A stretch of 64,000 bases of DNA from Cladosporium sp. IMV 00045 (taxonomy: Eukaryota > Ascomycota > Dothideomycetes > Cladosporiales > Cladosporiaceae). Of this stretch, positions 23,601-33,600 are shown in pieces. A model generated the notes under the pieces. It was not told where the DNA came from. It worked only from the letters and a program-made list of their open reading frames with translations, and did not search any database. How positions within the stretch are numbered: the stretch's first letter is position 1; each line of letters opens with the position of its first letter. The stretch covers positions 1 through 64,000 of the forward strand of contig MSJI02000865.1 of NCBI GenBank assembly GCA_001931905.2. The letters run 5' to 3'. The position numbers and the translations under genes are program-made.

Positions 23601-24073
23601 CCGCCTGCGTAGCTGGAAAAGGTCCTACTCTTTGTGACTGGGCTGCGATTCGCCACGGGACTGTTGATCTGGCTGTCCATTCCGGCCGCACCGCCTCTCT
23701 GGTTCTGATAAAACTGCTTGGCCTCGACGTGGCTCATCTGCTTCTCCAGCTGGTAATTGTAGTGCGTGGTGCGCTTTTGCCTGTCGCGATTGAGTAGGAC
23801 TGGTCCGTCGCCGTCCAAGGTGTTGGTGCTCTTCGAAAGCGGATCCTCTGGCAAGCGTCCGTCTCTTCCTTCGACGCCTTCGCGCTCGTGTTGGAAATCT
23901 TGAGTGGCGCGACGCGAGAGTCCGCTGGATTCGTGCCTCAGCTCGTCGGCTTCGACGTCGCTGGCATCGTCGCCGGAGGAGACGGCCAGGTCGGACTGGC
24001 TCTCGTCGTCGCTGTCGCCGGGCGTCAGGTGCGAGGAATTGAAGGACGGGTTGGTCGCGTTGCGCTGCATCAT
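20612..24073 (-). CDS. AMD1: AMP deaminase
   Basis: An intronless 1153-aa frame. The catalytic domain holds the zinc-site segment KVDTHVHHSACMNQKHLL at about residue 494 and SLSTDDPLQFAFTKEPLIEE at about residue 839, where the Asp pair acts in catalysis. LRPHCGEAGDVDHLAAALLC supplies another His/Glu set. The N-terminal 450 residues are polar and variable, as in other fungal and animal AMP deaminases. The C-terminal 200 residues are Pro/Ser/Thr-rich and disordered, longer than in yeast. The enzyme converts AMP to IMP plus ammonia and tunes the adenylate pool; it is cytosolic. The first two codons are both ATG, so the start could shift by one. Flanking intergenic regions are ordinary. Confidence 0.97.
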   Translation of the reverse strand: MMQRNATNPSFNSSHLTPGDSDDESQSDLAVSSGDDASDVEADELRHESSGLSRRATQDFQHEREGVEGRDGRLPEDPLSKSTNTLDGDGPVLLNRDRQKRTTHYNYQLEKQMSHVEAKQFYQNQRGGAAGMDSQINSPVANRSPVTKSRTFSSYAGGDANAFSRSGSLRSLQSAGGAGYKSALPLGLSDPNKHPNAANVQTPGLGVFDQPDWPIPPQQGPPQPEALEKARGAYYSADRAAEAHQHHPSVPHESKPLLEKEGIHGAGAGVGIESANDSSVTSELQTIYSNIQKVMDIRHKYIRLSLQGPEDNPRDEPGWGIYPPMPEPVWSQDGQRSDLSAQNSTDKSSTDSKGITPKPSSKDEQGRPDGQPRKFRKMGHDIGEDFELEDCLPVPGEEEMTYKLDPTGVYQVYETTESSDLHEPIIHIPTIREFYMDLDQILNVSSDGPSKSFAFRRLQYLEGKFNLYVLLNEYQEVADTKAVPHRDFYNVRKVDTHVHHSACMNQKHLLRFIKSKMKKSPDEIVLYRDGKHLTLKEVFESINLTAYDLSIDTLDMHAHVDSFHRFDKFNLKYNPVGESRLRTIFLKTDNYIHGRYLAEITKEVISDLESSKYQMVEWRISIYGRSLDEWDKLAAWVVDNKLFSPNVRWLIQVPRLFDVYKSSNLMDNFEQIVVNLFQPLFEVTKNPASHPKLHIFLQRVIGFDTVDDESKTERRIYRKFPLPKEWNTYQNPPYSYWIYFLFANMASLNVFRKQRGFNTFVLRPHCGEAGDVDHLAAALLCCHSISHGLLLRKVPLLQYIFYLEQIGVAMSPLSNNALFLAYERNPFLQYFRRGLNVSLSTDDPLQFAFTKEPLIEEYAVAAQIYKLSAVDMSELAKHSVVQSGFEHSVKQRWLGRDYHLPGVAGNDMAKVNVPNIREAFRHETWLQEVAMIDRYSHPAAPSQRTLSTTNLPPGAVNTSTTNTAAPPSPTQSMKTNPSATNPLNIDTANYRPTNSAYNSAAPPRTYNRNPQSSRFPGTSTPDGSYSQQQDGSVSPTAQRKIAASRSGNMNFQPPTLAATEPPPQPAGSSEVPILQSTPAAQQAGSAVHDFGSLSAAPKIFPGVLDNRSRRRSSVARSADYSVGEDLAKSQELRRDVDDAMREMETGIESEGDD

Positions 24074-25308
24074 GATTGCTGGTTGGGAGGGTGCGCAGGT
24101 GATATGCGCGTCGTTGCCCAGGTTCCACGTTGCACAGAGCGCTTATTGGTGAGGTTTGCAGGGGAGTGTGGTATGGGTGGGATGTCGAGCTGGCCCCTCC
24201 AGAGGAAGTGCCAAGGTCCAGAAATTGCAGTCTCAGGTGGGAGATGATGTATGTTAAATAGGAGGAGGAGGGAGAAGATGACTCTTCAGCTCGCAAGGCA
24301 AGCGACAAGAGAAAGAAAGACAGAGACCTCCCAGGAATGAGGTAGGTAGTCAATGGTGGGTGAGAGGTTGGAGCTCGGGTTGCACGGATTGTCTCTCCAG
24401 CTGGATTCAGTCGACAGAAATATTGGGGAAGTGGATTGCCCGCCTGCGTGAATGACGAAGACCCCAATGGACCGAGCTTTGACGATCCGCTACATGATTA
24501 CTATGTCTCACAGATGGATATGACTGCAGTTGTTTGTTCAGAACCACTTGACTGTACTGTGCTCAGCATGACGCAAGTGCCTCGTGTACCATCAGTTCCT
24601 CTTGGTCCAGGGCAATCCGACGGCGAAGTACAACTCCTGTTGGGCAATCAAACAGCTGGGATTCTCACGACTCCGGCCTGTCCAGAAAGATCATGGTTGG
24701 AAGAAGTGAACATCATTGAATCGCATCAGATCGCGGGTCGATAACAGGATGTTACTTGCAGACCGTTATACTACATCTTTCATCCAGCATAAGGCACCAC
24801 GGTCATCACTCGAATCAGAGACCAACATTCATCTGTTGTCAGCACGCAGCCTTATTAGCTGGGGAATGATGCAAATGCAAGATGACGGCGCGGCGATGTT
24901 GGAGGTAGCCACGCCGAAGGCAAACAAGTCTCCCCGCGATATGAGAAAGAGACGCGGCATGTTGTTCACAGTCAAGCATCGTGATGGAAAAACTTGCCTG
25001 TAATAAGATATTGGACGACGTTCACTTTCACCCATCTTTGAACTATTAGATAATAAGCCGTGGTACGCAGGAGATCCTGCTTGTGTGCCAACATGATTCT
25101 TAGGAAATTTAAGTGACACATGTCAGCCGACTGAACGTTTTCTGACAAGAGAATCGGTTTTGGGTCGGTGGAGTGTTTTCGATTTTGAAACAAAAGGGTA
25201 CTTAGAAGCAGACGACATACGTTGTGGCTGTCCCAGAGGAACCTTCACGGTGATCGGTTAGAGTCAGGGTTGCATGCTTGGTGAAGTGACTCATGCCTCT
25301 TACAAAAT
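24074..25308. other. Intergenic region between AMP deaminase and the NLR-type gene
   Basis: About 1.2 kb. The part next to 24073 is the AMP deaminase leader and promoter, with CT-rich runs on its coding strand. A 102-codon plus-strand frame at 24436-24744 has no recognisable feature and was not called. No repeat is seen. Confidence 0.45.
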
Positions 25309-28300
25309 TCAAATTCTTTCTTGTATTGATGACACGGTGAAAATTTCCGAGCCTTTGCCTTCATCTGACGCGTGTTTCGATCGCTGAGAAATCATCCTGT
25401 TGAGTCGAAGATTTCCATGTTGTCTCGCGGAAGCATCGTACTTCCACTTCAGACACGCAAGCATGTATTGTTGTTGCCACCTGTCAAGCTGCCCATCATC
25501 ATTCTTCTCAACACGGTCAATGACCATCCGCCGGATTTCTTGCCAATCAAGCAGGTCTCCGATCTCTTTATCATATTGCTCCAGCTGCTGTAATTGGGAT
25601 GTGTGTAACGAGAGATGTGTGGTCCATATGACAAGAGACGGGCGGGGCTTTTCCACACGCGACTGGGGATCAGGGCAGACGATTCGCACGTCGAGCTCGT
25701 ACCGGAATTCATATTGCTTGGATCTGGACAGATCCTTGAGCGACTCTTTCCATCTCCTGGAAAACTCACAAGCGGGGACCTGAGTCAAGATACGAGGCAT
25801 CTCATCAGCCAGTCCCATAGAGATGCATAAGATACTTAGACAAGGTTTGCATGACCGCAGTGCCTGTATGACCGCAGATGAAATGTGTATGTCGTCTGCA
25901 AGAAGCTCTTTCTCCATCGTGGCAGATAAAAGCCAGGCTGACAATAGCAGCTCGACCAATGAGATCATGATAGTTCCTTCCTCGCCGTTGTCTTGCCAGC
26001 TGACAACAAAGGGGTGACGGGTTCTCCTACTCGAGACCACCTGCAGGACACTTTCACAACATCGTGTACCAGGTGCCTTGAAGTTAAGCAGCAACCGCGT
26101 CTCTAAGTGCGTGAAGAGAGTAGTTATAGAAGCAGACATCTTCTCGTCGTAAACACATATGTCGTACGTTGGTCCACCTTTCCAGAGGCTATGCACGAGC
26201 ATGACGAGCATCCAACACGATGAAATATCTGGCTCCAGGTTTTTTCACGCGCGACAGGACATAATCGTACAGGTTTTTCTCGGCGCAGGCAGACAAGAAC
26301 ACTGCATCCGAATGGAGGTGAGAAGGCATGCCGATGGGTCTGACCAGATAAGGGGGCCGAGTGAGCATATGCGATAGATTGTCATTAGAATGGAAATCGT
26401 CAGGTCCAAATTCCTCAGGGTTGAAATGCAAAAGGTAGCTTCTTAAGTTGTCGAGCTCCGAATAGATATTGTCTGCTTCATGGAGTTCATGCATATCTTT
26501 CAGACGATGTATGATACGCCAGACGCACTCAGCCGTCGTGCCAAAAGTATCGTGGTCGTACCTTTGCCAGTCTTGAGTTGGACCATGGATCAACAGCCCC
26601 ACTCGACCTCGATGCAAGGAGGACGCGACTTCCGTTTCTCCAAGAGCATCGCTTTCGTGCTTCTTGATGGATTCGTACACCGAACGATGCAACCAATGGA
26701 TCTCGCCATGCATATGTTTGACGACATTCGCCGCCCCTTCTCGCAATGGTATCCGTTGGCGCTCGGCGATGGTAGTCAGCCAATCTTGTTGCGCACCGTC
26801 GGCTTGAGCACGACTTGGCTGTCGCAAACCCCATGCGGATTTATCGGCGGTCAGACCGTTCAGATCTTCCGAACGATCTTTGTAAACGAGTATACCATCG
26901 CTTTGTGTACAAACTTGTTGAACAGTCTGATCACAAGCCTCAGAAAAATCTGTGTAGTTCGCCAGGCTTTCGGGGAGTCTTGCTGCCGTCATTGATGCAA
27001 CGTCAGTTACATCCCTTGTCAACATGTCCATCATGGCCACGTGGAGGTAGAAACGTGAATTGGTGTCACCAGCATGGAGGATGGCTCTGGTCGATTTGTC
27101 GAGACCCTTGTTTGGTTGCCAGTCGTGGATTCTTCCCAATTCGTTGAGCCGGTTGTCTGCGAGACATTCGTCGATCACTCTCTCATCACTGAGATCCTCT
27201 TTCAACAACTTTCGGGCCGTGATCAGTCTCCAGGTGACGAGGTATGCCTGCAAGAAAACACCATCGGCACTATCACAAACTCGTTTGATGACCCGCTGAT
27301 CAGTAATGAAGGGATGGAGCCTGTTCTTGACAAAGCTTTCGATGTCTTGATGATTGCAGATTGCCATATCCAGCTGGCAAACTTCCGGCACCCATTTCGT
27401 CAGGGATAACGTGGGTCGACTGGAAACACAGAGCAAGACTTCGGGCGATACTTCATGAGTATGCCGAAGAAACTCGGCGAGAACGATTTGCTCTTCCTCG
27501 GTGACCTCATCCAAGCCATCAAGAAAGAGACAAATGCGGGTCCGCCGACCCCTAGCGGCAGTCAACAACCAGGTCAGAGCGCATTTCAGCCTGGCGAGAG
27601 TCCACTTGCGAAATTCTCCGAACTCCACAAAGTCAGGGTTGACCAGAACTTCGCCGAGTGCATCATCCTTCTTAATGAGCTGGTAAAGGATAGAGCGTAG
27701 TCCACCTTCAATCGAGTTCTCCAGGTGATCCGGATCCATTGCAAGCTCGTGAAAGAAGAAGCTAGCAATGCGAACCGGAAGGCCCCCGGGCAACTGCGAC
27801 AGCATACTGCTCGTCTTATTGCTGCTTACCAATCGCTTCATCATTGTCGATTTGCCGGATGCCGCTTTTCCTTTGATCCAGAAGACACTAGGCTTCTGTC
27901 CAAGTCGAACTGCATTTGAGCTTTGCTGAAGCCAGACTGGGAACGTCGACACATTTGATGCTCCGCGAGCCCGACCGGGCGCTCTTTTGCTGTGAATCCA
28001 TGAAAATGTGTCACCTGTGGCATCATCCAGGCTGTCTTCGCGGTACTTGTAGCCCGGAAAACGAAGGCTTTCAAGCAAGGATTCGATTCCAGCGACAGAG
28101 GCAGATATCATCTCAGGATGCATGTGACCTGATGAGTACATGTGAGTACTTGCAATCAACTCTAGGCGTTATCTAAGATTCCCTCACGTGATTTTTGCGC
28201 CAACTTGTGTTTGGCTGATTCCATGAGATTGCCGGTGTTTCTCCTCCTGAGATACTTGTCCGTTGCATTCCTGATATCGTTCATTTTCTTCCACTCTTCC

Positions 28301-29422
28301 AAGCCGATCTGCTCCAGCCCTTGGTCGACATTGAAACGGAAGCATCGATTCTCGTTGAACATCTCGCCATGGGCTTGTTGAAAAGCCTCCGCCGTCCGAT
28401 CTGTCTGGGTAGCGATGGACACCAATGACCTGGAGATGAGACCCCAGAAGCTGTCTTCTATCTTCGGTATGTCTCCACGTCCGCAGCCGATAGAGACAAA
28501 GCAAGAGATGACGCTGTTGATGTCGTCGTTCCTACGCTTCCACATATTGCGGGCTTCGTCCCATGCTTCTTGCGACGGGTTGTTCGCGCCGGTGGCCCAA
28601 TCGACGTAGGTGATACCATCTATAGTAATCGGCTCGAAGAAAGATGTCGCGGCCGATGTTGCGCGGGCTGCCTCCAGGATTGTCGCTTTATCAGTGAATT
28701 GGTCAGTTCCTGGCGATGCGCATTTGTATGATCTGAAATGAGCTGTCGTCTCGGCGTCATCTTTTTTTGTGGCACATACGAAGCTGTTCTCTGGTCAGCT
28801 ACAACTCATGATCGGGAGGGTGTCGACGCACACTTTGCAATTTCGTTTGACGCCATCGTTGAGTGGCACCTCGCGCGCCTTGTCGGGGCTGTCGCGGTCG
28901 ATGGTTTTGGCGATACAGTTCTCGAGGATGGCGTGATCGAACCTGCCTTTCACTAGAAAACTATCTTTGTCGTGTTTCCAGGGATTGAATTTATGCTTCT
29001 TCGTCAATGTGACCCTGCGGCCTGCGTCTTTGAAGATTTCTTCGCACATCTCGTTGTAAGCCTTGATGCATTGGTCTACGTCCATCTCCAAACGGCCGAG
29101 CATGATCGCAATGAGTCTGCCACTGCATGAGTATCGGGTGGCTACAAAGATGCATGGGTTACTTACCCTCCAGTGCTGGTCCCACAGATCAAGTCGAAGA
29201 TGTCGCATGGCTTGACGGCGCTTCTGCCAGCCTTTGTGCGCTCTTCGTTGACCTCAATCATGATCCCACGCAATATGTAGAGCGAAGATAGGCCTTTGAC
29301 ACCACCGCCGTCTGCCGTAGACATTTGTGAGATAGTTTTCAGAAGCTCGACTTCAGTGACCACGTACCGAGTGCCAGGATGCATGCGCCGGCATTATCAC
29401 GAGTCGGTCGGCTGTTCGCCAT
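25309..29422 (-). CDS. Patatin-NACHT NLR-type protein
   Basis: Exons 29368-29422, 29167-29311, 28832-29116, 28188-28783 and 28128 downwards join in phase by introns of 48-59 nt. The patatin-like lipase comes first: DGGGVKG oxyanion loop at 19-25, nucleophile GTSTG (Ser64) and Asp223 in VDWATGANNP. Then comes a NACHT NTPase: P-loop GKAASGKS at about 447-454 and Walker B LFLDGLDEV at about 561-569. This frame ends at TAG 26189-26191 (1006 aa). A second open frame, 25309-26211, looks like more of the same protein. A weak donor (GTACGA) and acceptor (CATAG) at 26189-26270 would extend it to 1272 aa. No ankyrin, TPR or WD repeats are visible. Fungal NLRs sense non-self or damage and trigger a response; a lipase effector with a NACHT switch is a known architecture class. 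The C-terminal end is uncertain. Confidence 0.85.
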
Positions 29423-30711
29423 TCGGGATGCGGTATGATCTTGAGCTCGCACTTGTGCTATGACCCAGCGCAGTTCGTGCGGTTGATAGGAGATCTTGGG
29501 TTCGAAGGTGAACAAATGCTTATGATCGCTGGAGTCAAGGTAAGCAGAATCTCAGCCTGATCAAGCTCCGGCTGAAGCACTAGACCACCACTGCAGGATA
29601 GAGGCAATCACAAAGTCATCGGCACAAGCTGAACGCCACTACGGAGCTCTACGCGAGCCTTGTGTATCAGGTGGTGTCTCTGCAGTAAGGCATTGCGGCA
29701 TGTTCGCCAATCGTTCCGCGAGTTACACTGCATTTAGCTGGGCGGCACCATAAGTACATCGGGTGCGGACCGGCCGATAGGATGTTGTATGACGGACGGC
29801 AACCGAAGCAATATCCCGGATCTTTGCATTATCATCGGGCATGCATGCTTTTTCGTTCTGGATGATTTAGTCGCACGACGAAACGTGATGTTTGCCTTCC
29901 TGTGAAAAATGTCGTCTTTCCGCATGAGCTCCAATCGCATACATGTACTTTCAACTCCGCGACAATCAGGGTGGGTTACCCATCCTGGCGGCTCAGGAGA
30001 GCACTCTGATTGGACTTCAAGATTTATCCTTTGCATATGATCTTGGCTCAACTGATGATTCCTAAAGTGTACGCATCGTGATAGTGCATCAGTCGAGAGT
30101 TTTGCAGTGCCGATGAAACATTACATTCAAGAGCATGCGCTTCAGTGGATCTTGACCGCCCAGGAGATGCCTCGGTCTGGATTCCTTGGACGGGAGTAAG
30201 GTGAGATGCTTGGGCACAGGCAGACCGCAGTGTTGATAGATGCATGTGGTGAAGTTGACATCAAAGCACCTTCCTGGTACCGGGAGAGAGCTCTAGATAT
30301 CGGAAGTGAACTCCGACGCACGTGATCCTTATCAGTTTCTGGATGATAAGAGAAGACCGCATCTAGCATGGCTAAGGTGTCTTACCAACCCCGCCAACAG
30401 GCAGACTTCATTCTATAGGGTAATCTCATGAACGGACGACTCAGCTCGCATCCCCATGTCTCAATGGTCGAACCAGTCGGTGAGGAGGGGGAAACGCACA
30501 GAAGTCAACAAACTCATGGCTAGACCGGATGCTGATTATCTATAGGGTAATCTGGGGTAAGTTATAGGGTAATGCCACTTCAGTCTGGGGGAGCATCATC
30601 ATATCAACCGCCGATATGCGACCTCAAGCGCGCCCTACACACGCCCTGAACACCTCACCATAGCCTTTTTCACTTACCTCCCGTCTCATCGGTCAAATCA
30701 CGTCCCCGGCA
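29423..30711. other. Intergenic region between divergent NLR and threonine aldolase genes
   Basis: About 1.3 kb that must hold both promoters. Apart from three TATAGGGTAAT-like motifs near the aldolase side, I see no gene, RNA or long repeat. The minus-strand open frames here are short and unconvincing. Confidence 0.5.
30414..30573 (+). repeat. Three copies of a TATAGGGTAAT-like motif
   Basis: Copies lie at about 30414-30424, 30541-30551 and 30563-30573, all on the same strand, within 300 bp of the threonine aldolase start. The last two are 22 bp apart, about two helical turns. They may be protein-binding sites, or remnants of a repeat. Confidence 0.5.
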
Positions 30712-32138
30712 ATGCTCGTGCCGCGAGCTCTGCTGGCAACGAGGCCAAGTATACAATCATCCTCTGCCCTCCCCTCGTCTTGCCGCTGCTTTTCCCCTGC
30801 TACTCCTCCTTCACCTCTCGTCTATCCTCATCTCCATCCTATCCAATCTCCCCTCAAGACAAGAGCAAGGAATATGGTCACCGCCGCCAACAACGCCCCT
30901 GCCTACGTGCAGCAGAACATCGAGCAAGAAGCCGTACACCAGTCCAATGGCACGGCCAAAGTCAACAACTGGGCTCACCCAGGCCCAGCGGCATTCGACT
31001 TTCGCAGTATGTCTACTTGAACTCCTCTTCCACCACCAATCACACTCCAGCCTTCTAACCCTCATGGCTCCTCCCAGGCGACATCGTTACCACGCCCACC
31101 TCCCGCATGCTCGCCGCAATCGCCAGCACCACCCTCCTCGACGACGTAATGGACGGCGGCGCCGACCCCACCACCAACTCCCTCGAAGCCTTCATCGCCG
31201 ACCTGACCGGCAAGGAAACCGCCCTCCTCGTCTGCTCCGGCACAATGGGCAACCAAGTCGCCATCCGCACCCACCTCACAACTCCTCCCCACAGCGTCGT
31301 AACCGACCACCGCAGCCACATCCTCGAATGGGAAGCAGGCGGCGTCGCCGCCCTCTGCGGCGCACTCGTCAAAGGCGTCGTCCCCGCAAACGGCAACTAC
31401 CTCACTCTCGAGGACTTGAAGAATTCCTGCGTCCTCAGCGACGACGTCCACGCCTGCCCCACAAAACTCATCAGCTTGGAAAACACCCTCGGCGGCGTCA
31501 TCACTCCCCTCGCCGAATGCCGGCGCATGAGTGAATGGGCCCGCCAGCACGGCATCACAATGCACCTGGACGGTGCGCGGTTGTGGGAGGCTGTGGCGGC
31601 CGGTGCGGGCACGCTCAAGGAATACAGCGACTGCTTCGACAGCATCTCTCTTTGCTTCAGCAAGGGTCTCGGCGCTCCCATCGGCAGCATTCTAGTCGGC
31701 TCCCAAGCCTTCCGCACTCGCGCAAGGCACATTCGCAAGATGATCGGCGGCGGCATGAGGCAGGCCGGTGTCGTCACGGCGCCCGCTCGTGTGGCTGTCG
31801 AAGACACTTTCCTTGGCGGACTGCTCAAGGCAAGCCATGTGCGCGCGCGTCAGATCGCGGATATGTGGGTGGCTTATGGAGGCAAGCTCACCGCGCCGAC
31901 GGAGACGAATATGGTCTGGTTCGACCTGGCGCACGCGGGCACGGATGCTAAGAAGTTTATTGAGGATGGCGAGAAGGCTGGTCTTAGGCTCATGGGTGGA
32001 CGGCTCGTTGTGCATTATCAGATTGGCGATGAGGCTGTCAGGAGGCTCGATGACTTGATGCAGATCGTGCTGAAGGGGAAGAAGACTAATGGGACGGTCG
32101 AGCTGGGCGCGGAGAAGTTGGCCATTGAGGCTGAGTAG
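30712..32138 (+). CDS. GLY1: Low-specificity L-threonine aldolase
   Basis: Exons 30712-31006 and 31078-32138 with a 71-nt intron (GTATGT...CCCAG) give 451 aa; the junction makes FDFRSDIVTTPT, the conserved start of the fold. The PLP lysine lies in LCFSKGLGAPIGS, and MHLDGARLWEA is the strand that contacts the cofactor. Thr aldolase splits threonine to glycine and acetaldehyde and is a major glycine source in fungi. The first about 54 residues (MLVPRALLATRP and following) are Arg/Ser/Pro-rich and lack acids, as in mitochondrial presequences. A second in-frame ATG at 30874 (MVTAANNAPAY) would give a cytosolic form. The dual start is inference. Confidence 0.93.
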
Positions 32139-32454
32139 ACTTGTCACTTCTTGTTCGTTTCAAAGAAAGAACGTGGCTGGCTTTTTGATCAAAAAATACA
32201 CAGATGCTATATATACCTAGCGGGGTGAGATGATTCGCGAAATGAGAAACGCTTTGATATGACCAGAAATCAGAATCCATGATGACTTGACAAATGTTCT
32301 TCTCGAAGGCCTTCCTCCTCTGTTCCGTCATCATCATCATTACCCGTTCGCTCGCATGAGCCCGTGTTGTCGAATCCCATATGGAACCACCTCAATTCTC
32401 AAGTATTGCATGCAAACATCATCTTCCGCTGCTAAAGCCAAACCAACTTGAGGA
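32139..32454. other. Short convergent intergenic region
   Basis: About 316 bases, probably the 3' UTRs of the aldolase and the GPI-protein gene. A small run of CAT units lies at 32328-32340. No other feature is seen. Confidence 0.5.
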
Positions 32455-33600
32455 TCACAAGAACGCAGCGAAGAAAACTGCCACAAACCCGATCTCCATA
32501 CCACTCTGTGCACCCAGACGAGAAGCAAGAGCAGTCGCCGCAGCCGGCGCAGTGGGCGTGACAGACAACGTCAGGCTTTGCGTCGTGGCGTTCTGCCCAG
32601 TGCCAGGTGAGGATGTGGTGGGCTGGGTGTTGTTCTGCTGGAGAGTGGTTGTGGTGTTCAAGCCGTTGTTGAATGGTGGGGTGGCAGGGGCGGTTGCGTT
32701 GTTGGTAGGGACGGTGGGAAGGGTTATGGTGTGTGTGATTTGGTCTGAGTGGGAGGTGTCTGTGGCGTCGGCTGTGTTGGTGGGAGAGGAGAAGGGCCAG
32801 TGGGGTGGGGCAGAGGTTGAAGTGTCTGTTCCAGAAGAGGTTGGGCCTGGGCCGTGGTATGGAGCTGAGGATGGGTAGACGGTGGAGGAGGTGCTGGTGG
32901 CGTCGTCTTCGTCCTCGTCTTCGGCGTCGTCGCCACCGGTGCCGCAGGAGCTTTGGATATAGGCACGCGCGGCTGAAGGAAGAAAAAGTCGGCGAGATGT
33001 CTTCGAAAATTCCTGGGGCATATCGACATACCTTCAAGCTCATTGAGACAGGTCAGTCTCGCACTGCGTCCGCCTTTGAAGACACATTGGCCACTGCTCA
33101 TGGCATCGAAGTCCGCTTCGTCAGCTCCGCCCATACAGTCTTCATCAGAGAAGACCATGACCCTGCAACCCTTGCTGGCACGAATGCGGGAGACGCCTTG
33201 AGCGACGAAGCTCTTGAAGCCGTAAGGGCTGTTGGTGCAGGATCCATTGAGAGGCAGGGTGACAGCAGAAGACTCGCTGTCGGAATTCTCGCTCGGTCCG
33301 TACGATTGTTGGCAGGAGTACTCGGCTTTGGGAGAGATTGAGACGTCCAGGCTGGCAATCAGGTTTTGAGTGGCGGGCGGGTTGGGACAAACTCTGACCA
33401 GGCAGGGAGTCAAGACCGAGAGGGCGGATTCAGCGCAGAGGGTGGTCTGGGTTTCGGTGAGGCAGGTTTGCTGGGATGGGGTTAGCTTGTGGATGATGGT
33501 GGATGGGATTGGTGGTACAGACAAGGCAGAAGGGCGTATCTTTCTGGGCGCTGACAACGGTGAAAGTGGCGAGGGTGGTAAGAAGGAGTGTGAGTGCCAT
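32455..33600 (-). CDS. Secreted, GPI-anchored Cys-rich surface protein
   Basis: Exons 33523-33600, 33032-33470 and 32455-32972 give 344 aa. Intron 1 is 52 nt with a textbook GCTAACC branch point; intron 2 is 59 nt (GTATGT...CTTCAG). The start MALTLLLTTLATFTVVSAQ is a clean signal peptide. The mature N-terminal part has at least ten Cys (FCLQTCL, LCAESA, CLVRVC and others), compatible with a disulfide-bonded domain. A Glu/Asp run (DDAEDEDEDDA) follows, then a long Thr/Ser/Pro linker suited to O-glycosylation. The end AQSGMEIGFVAVFFAAFL fits a GPI-anchor signal. I do not recognise the Cys domain. It probably sits in the cell wall or outer membrane leaflet; function unknown. Confidence 0.85.

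Noticed and set aside
24436..24744. A 102-codon plus-strand frame near the AMP deaminase start
   Set aside because: Short, with no domain, and overlapping the likely AMP deaminase promoter.
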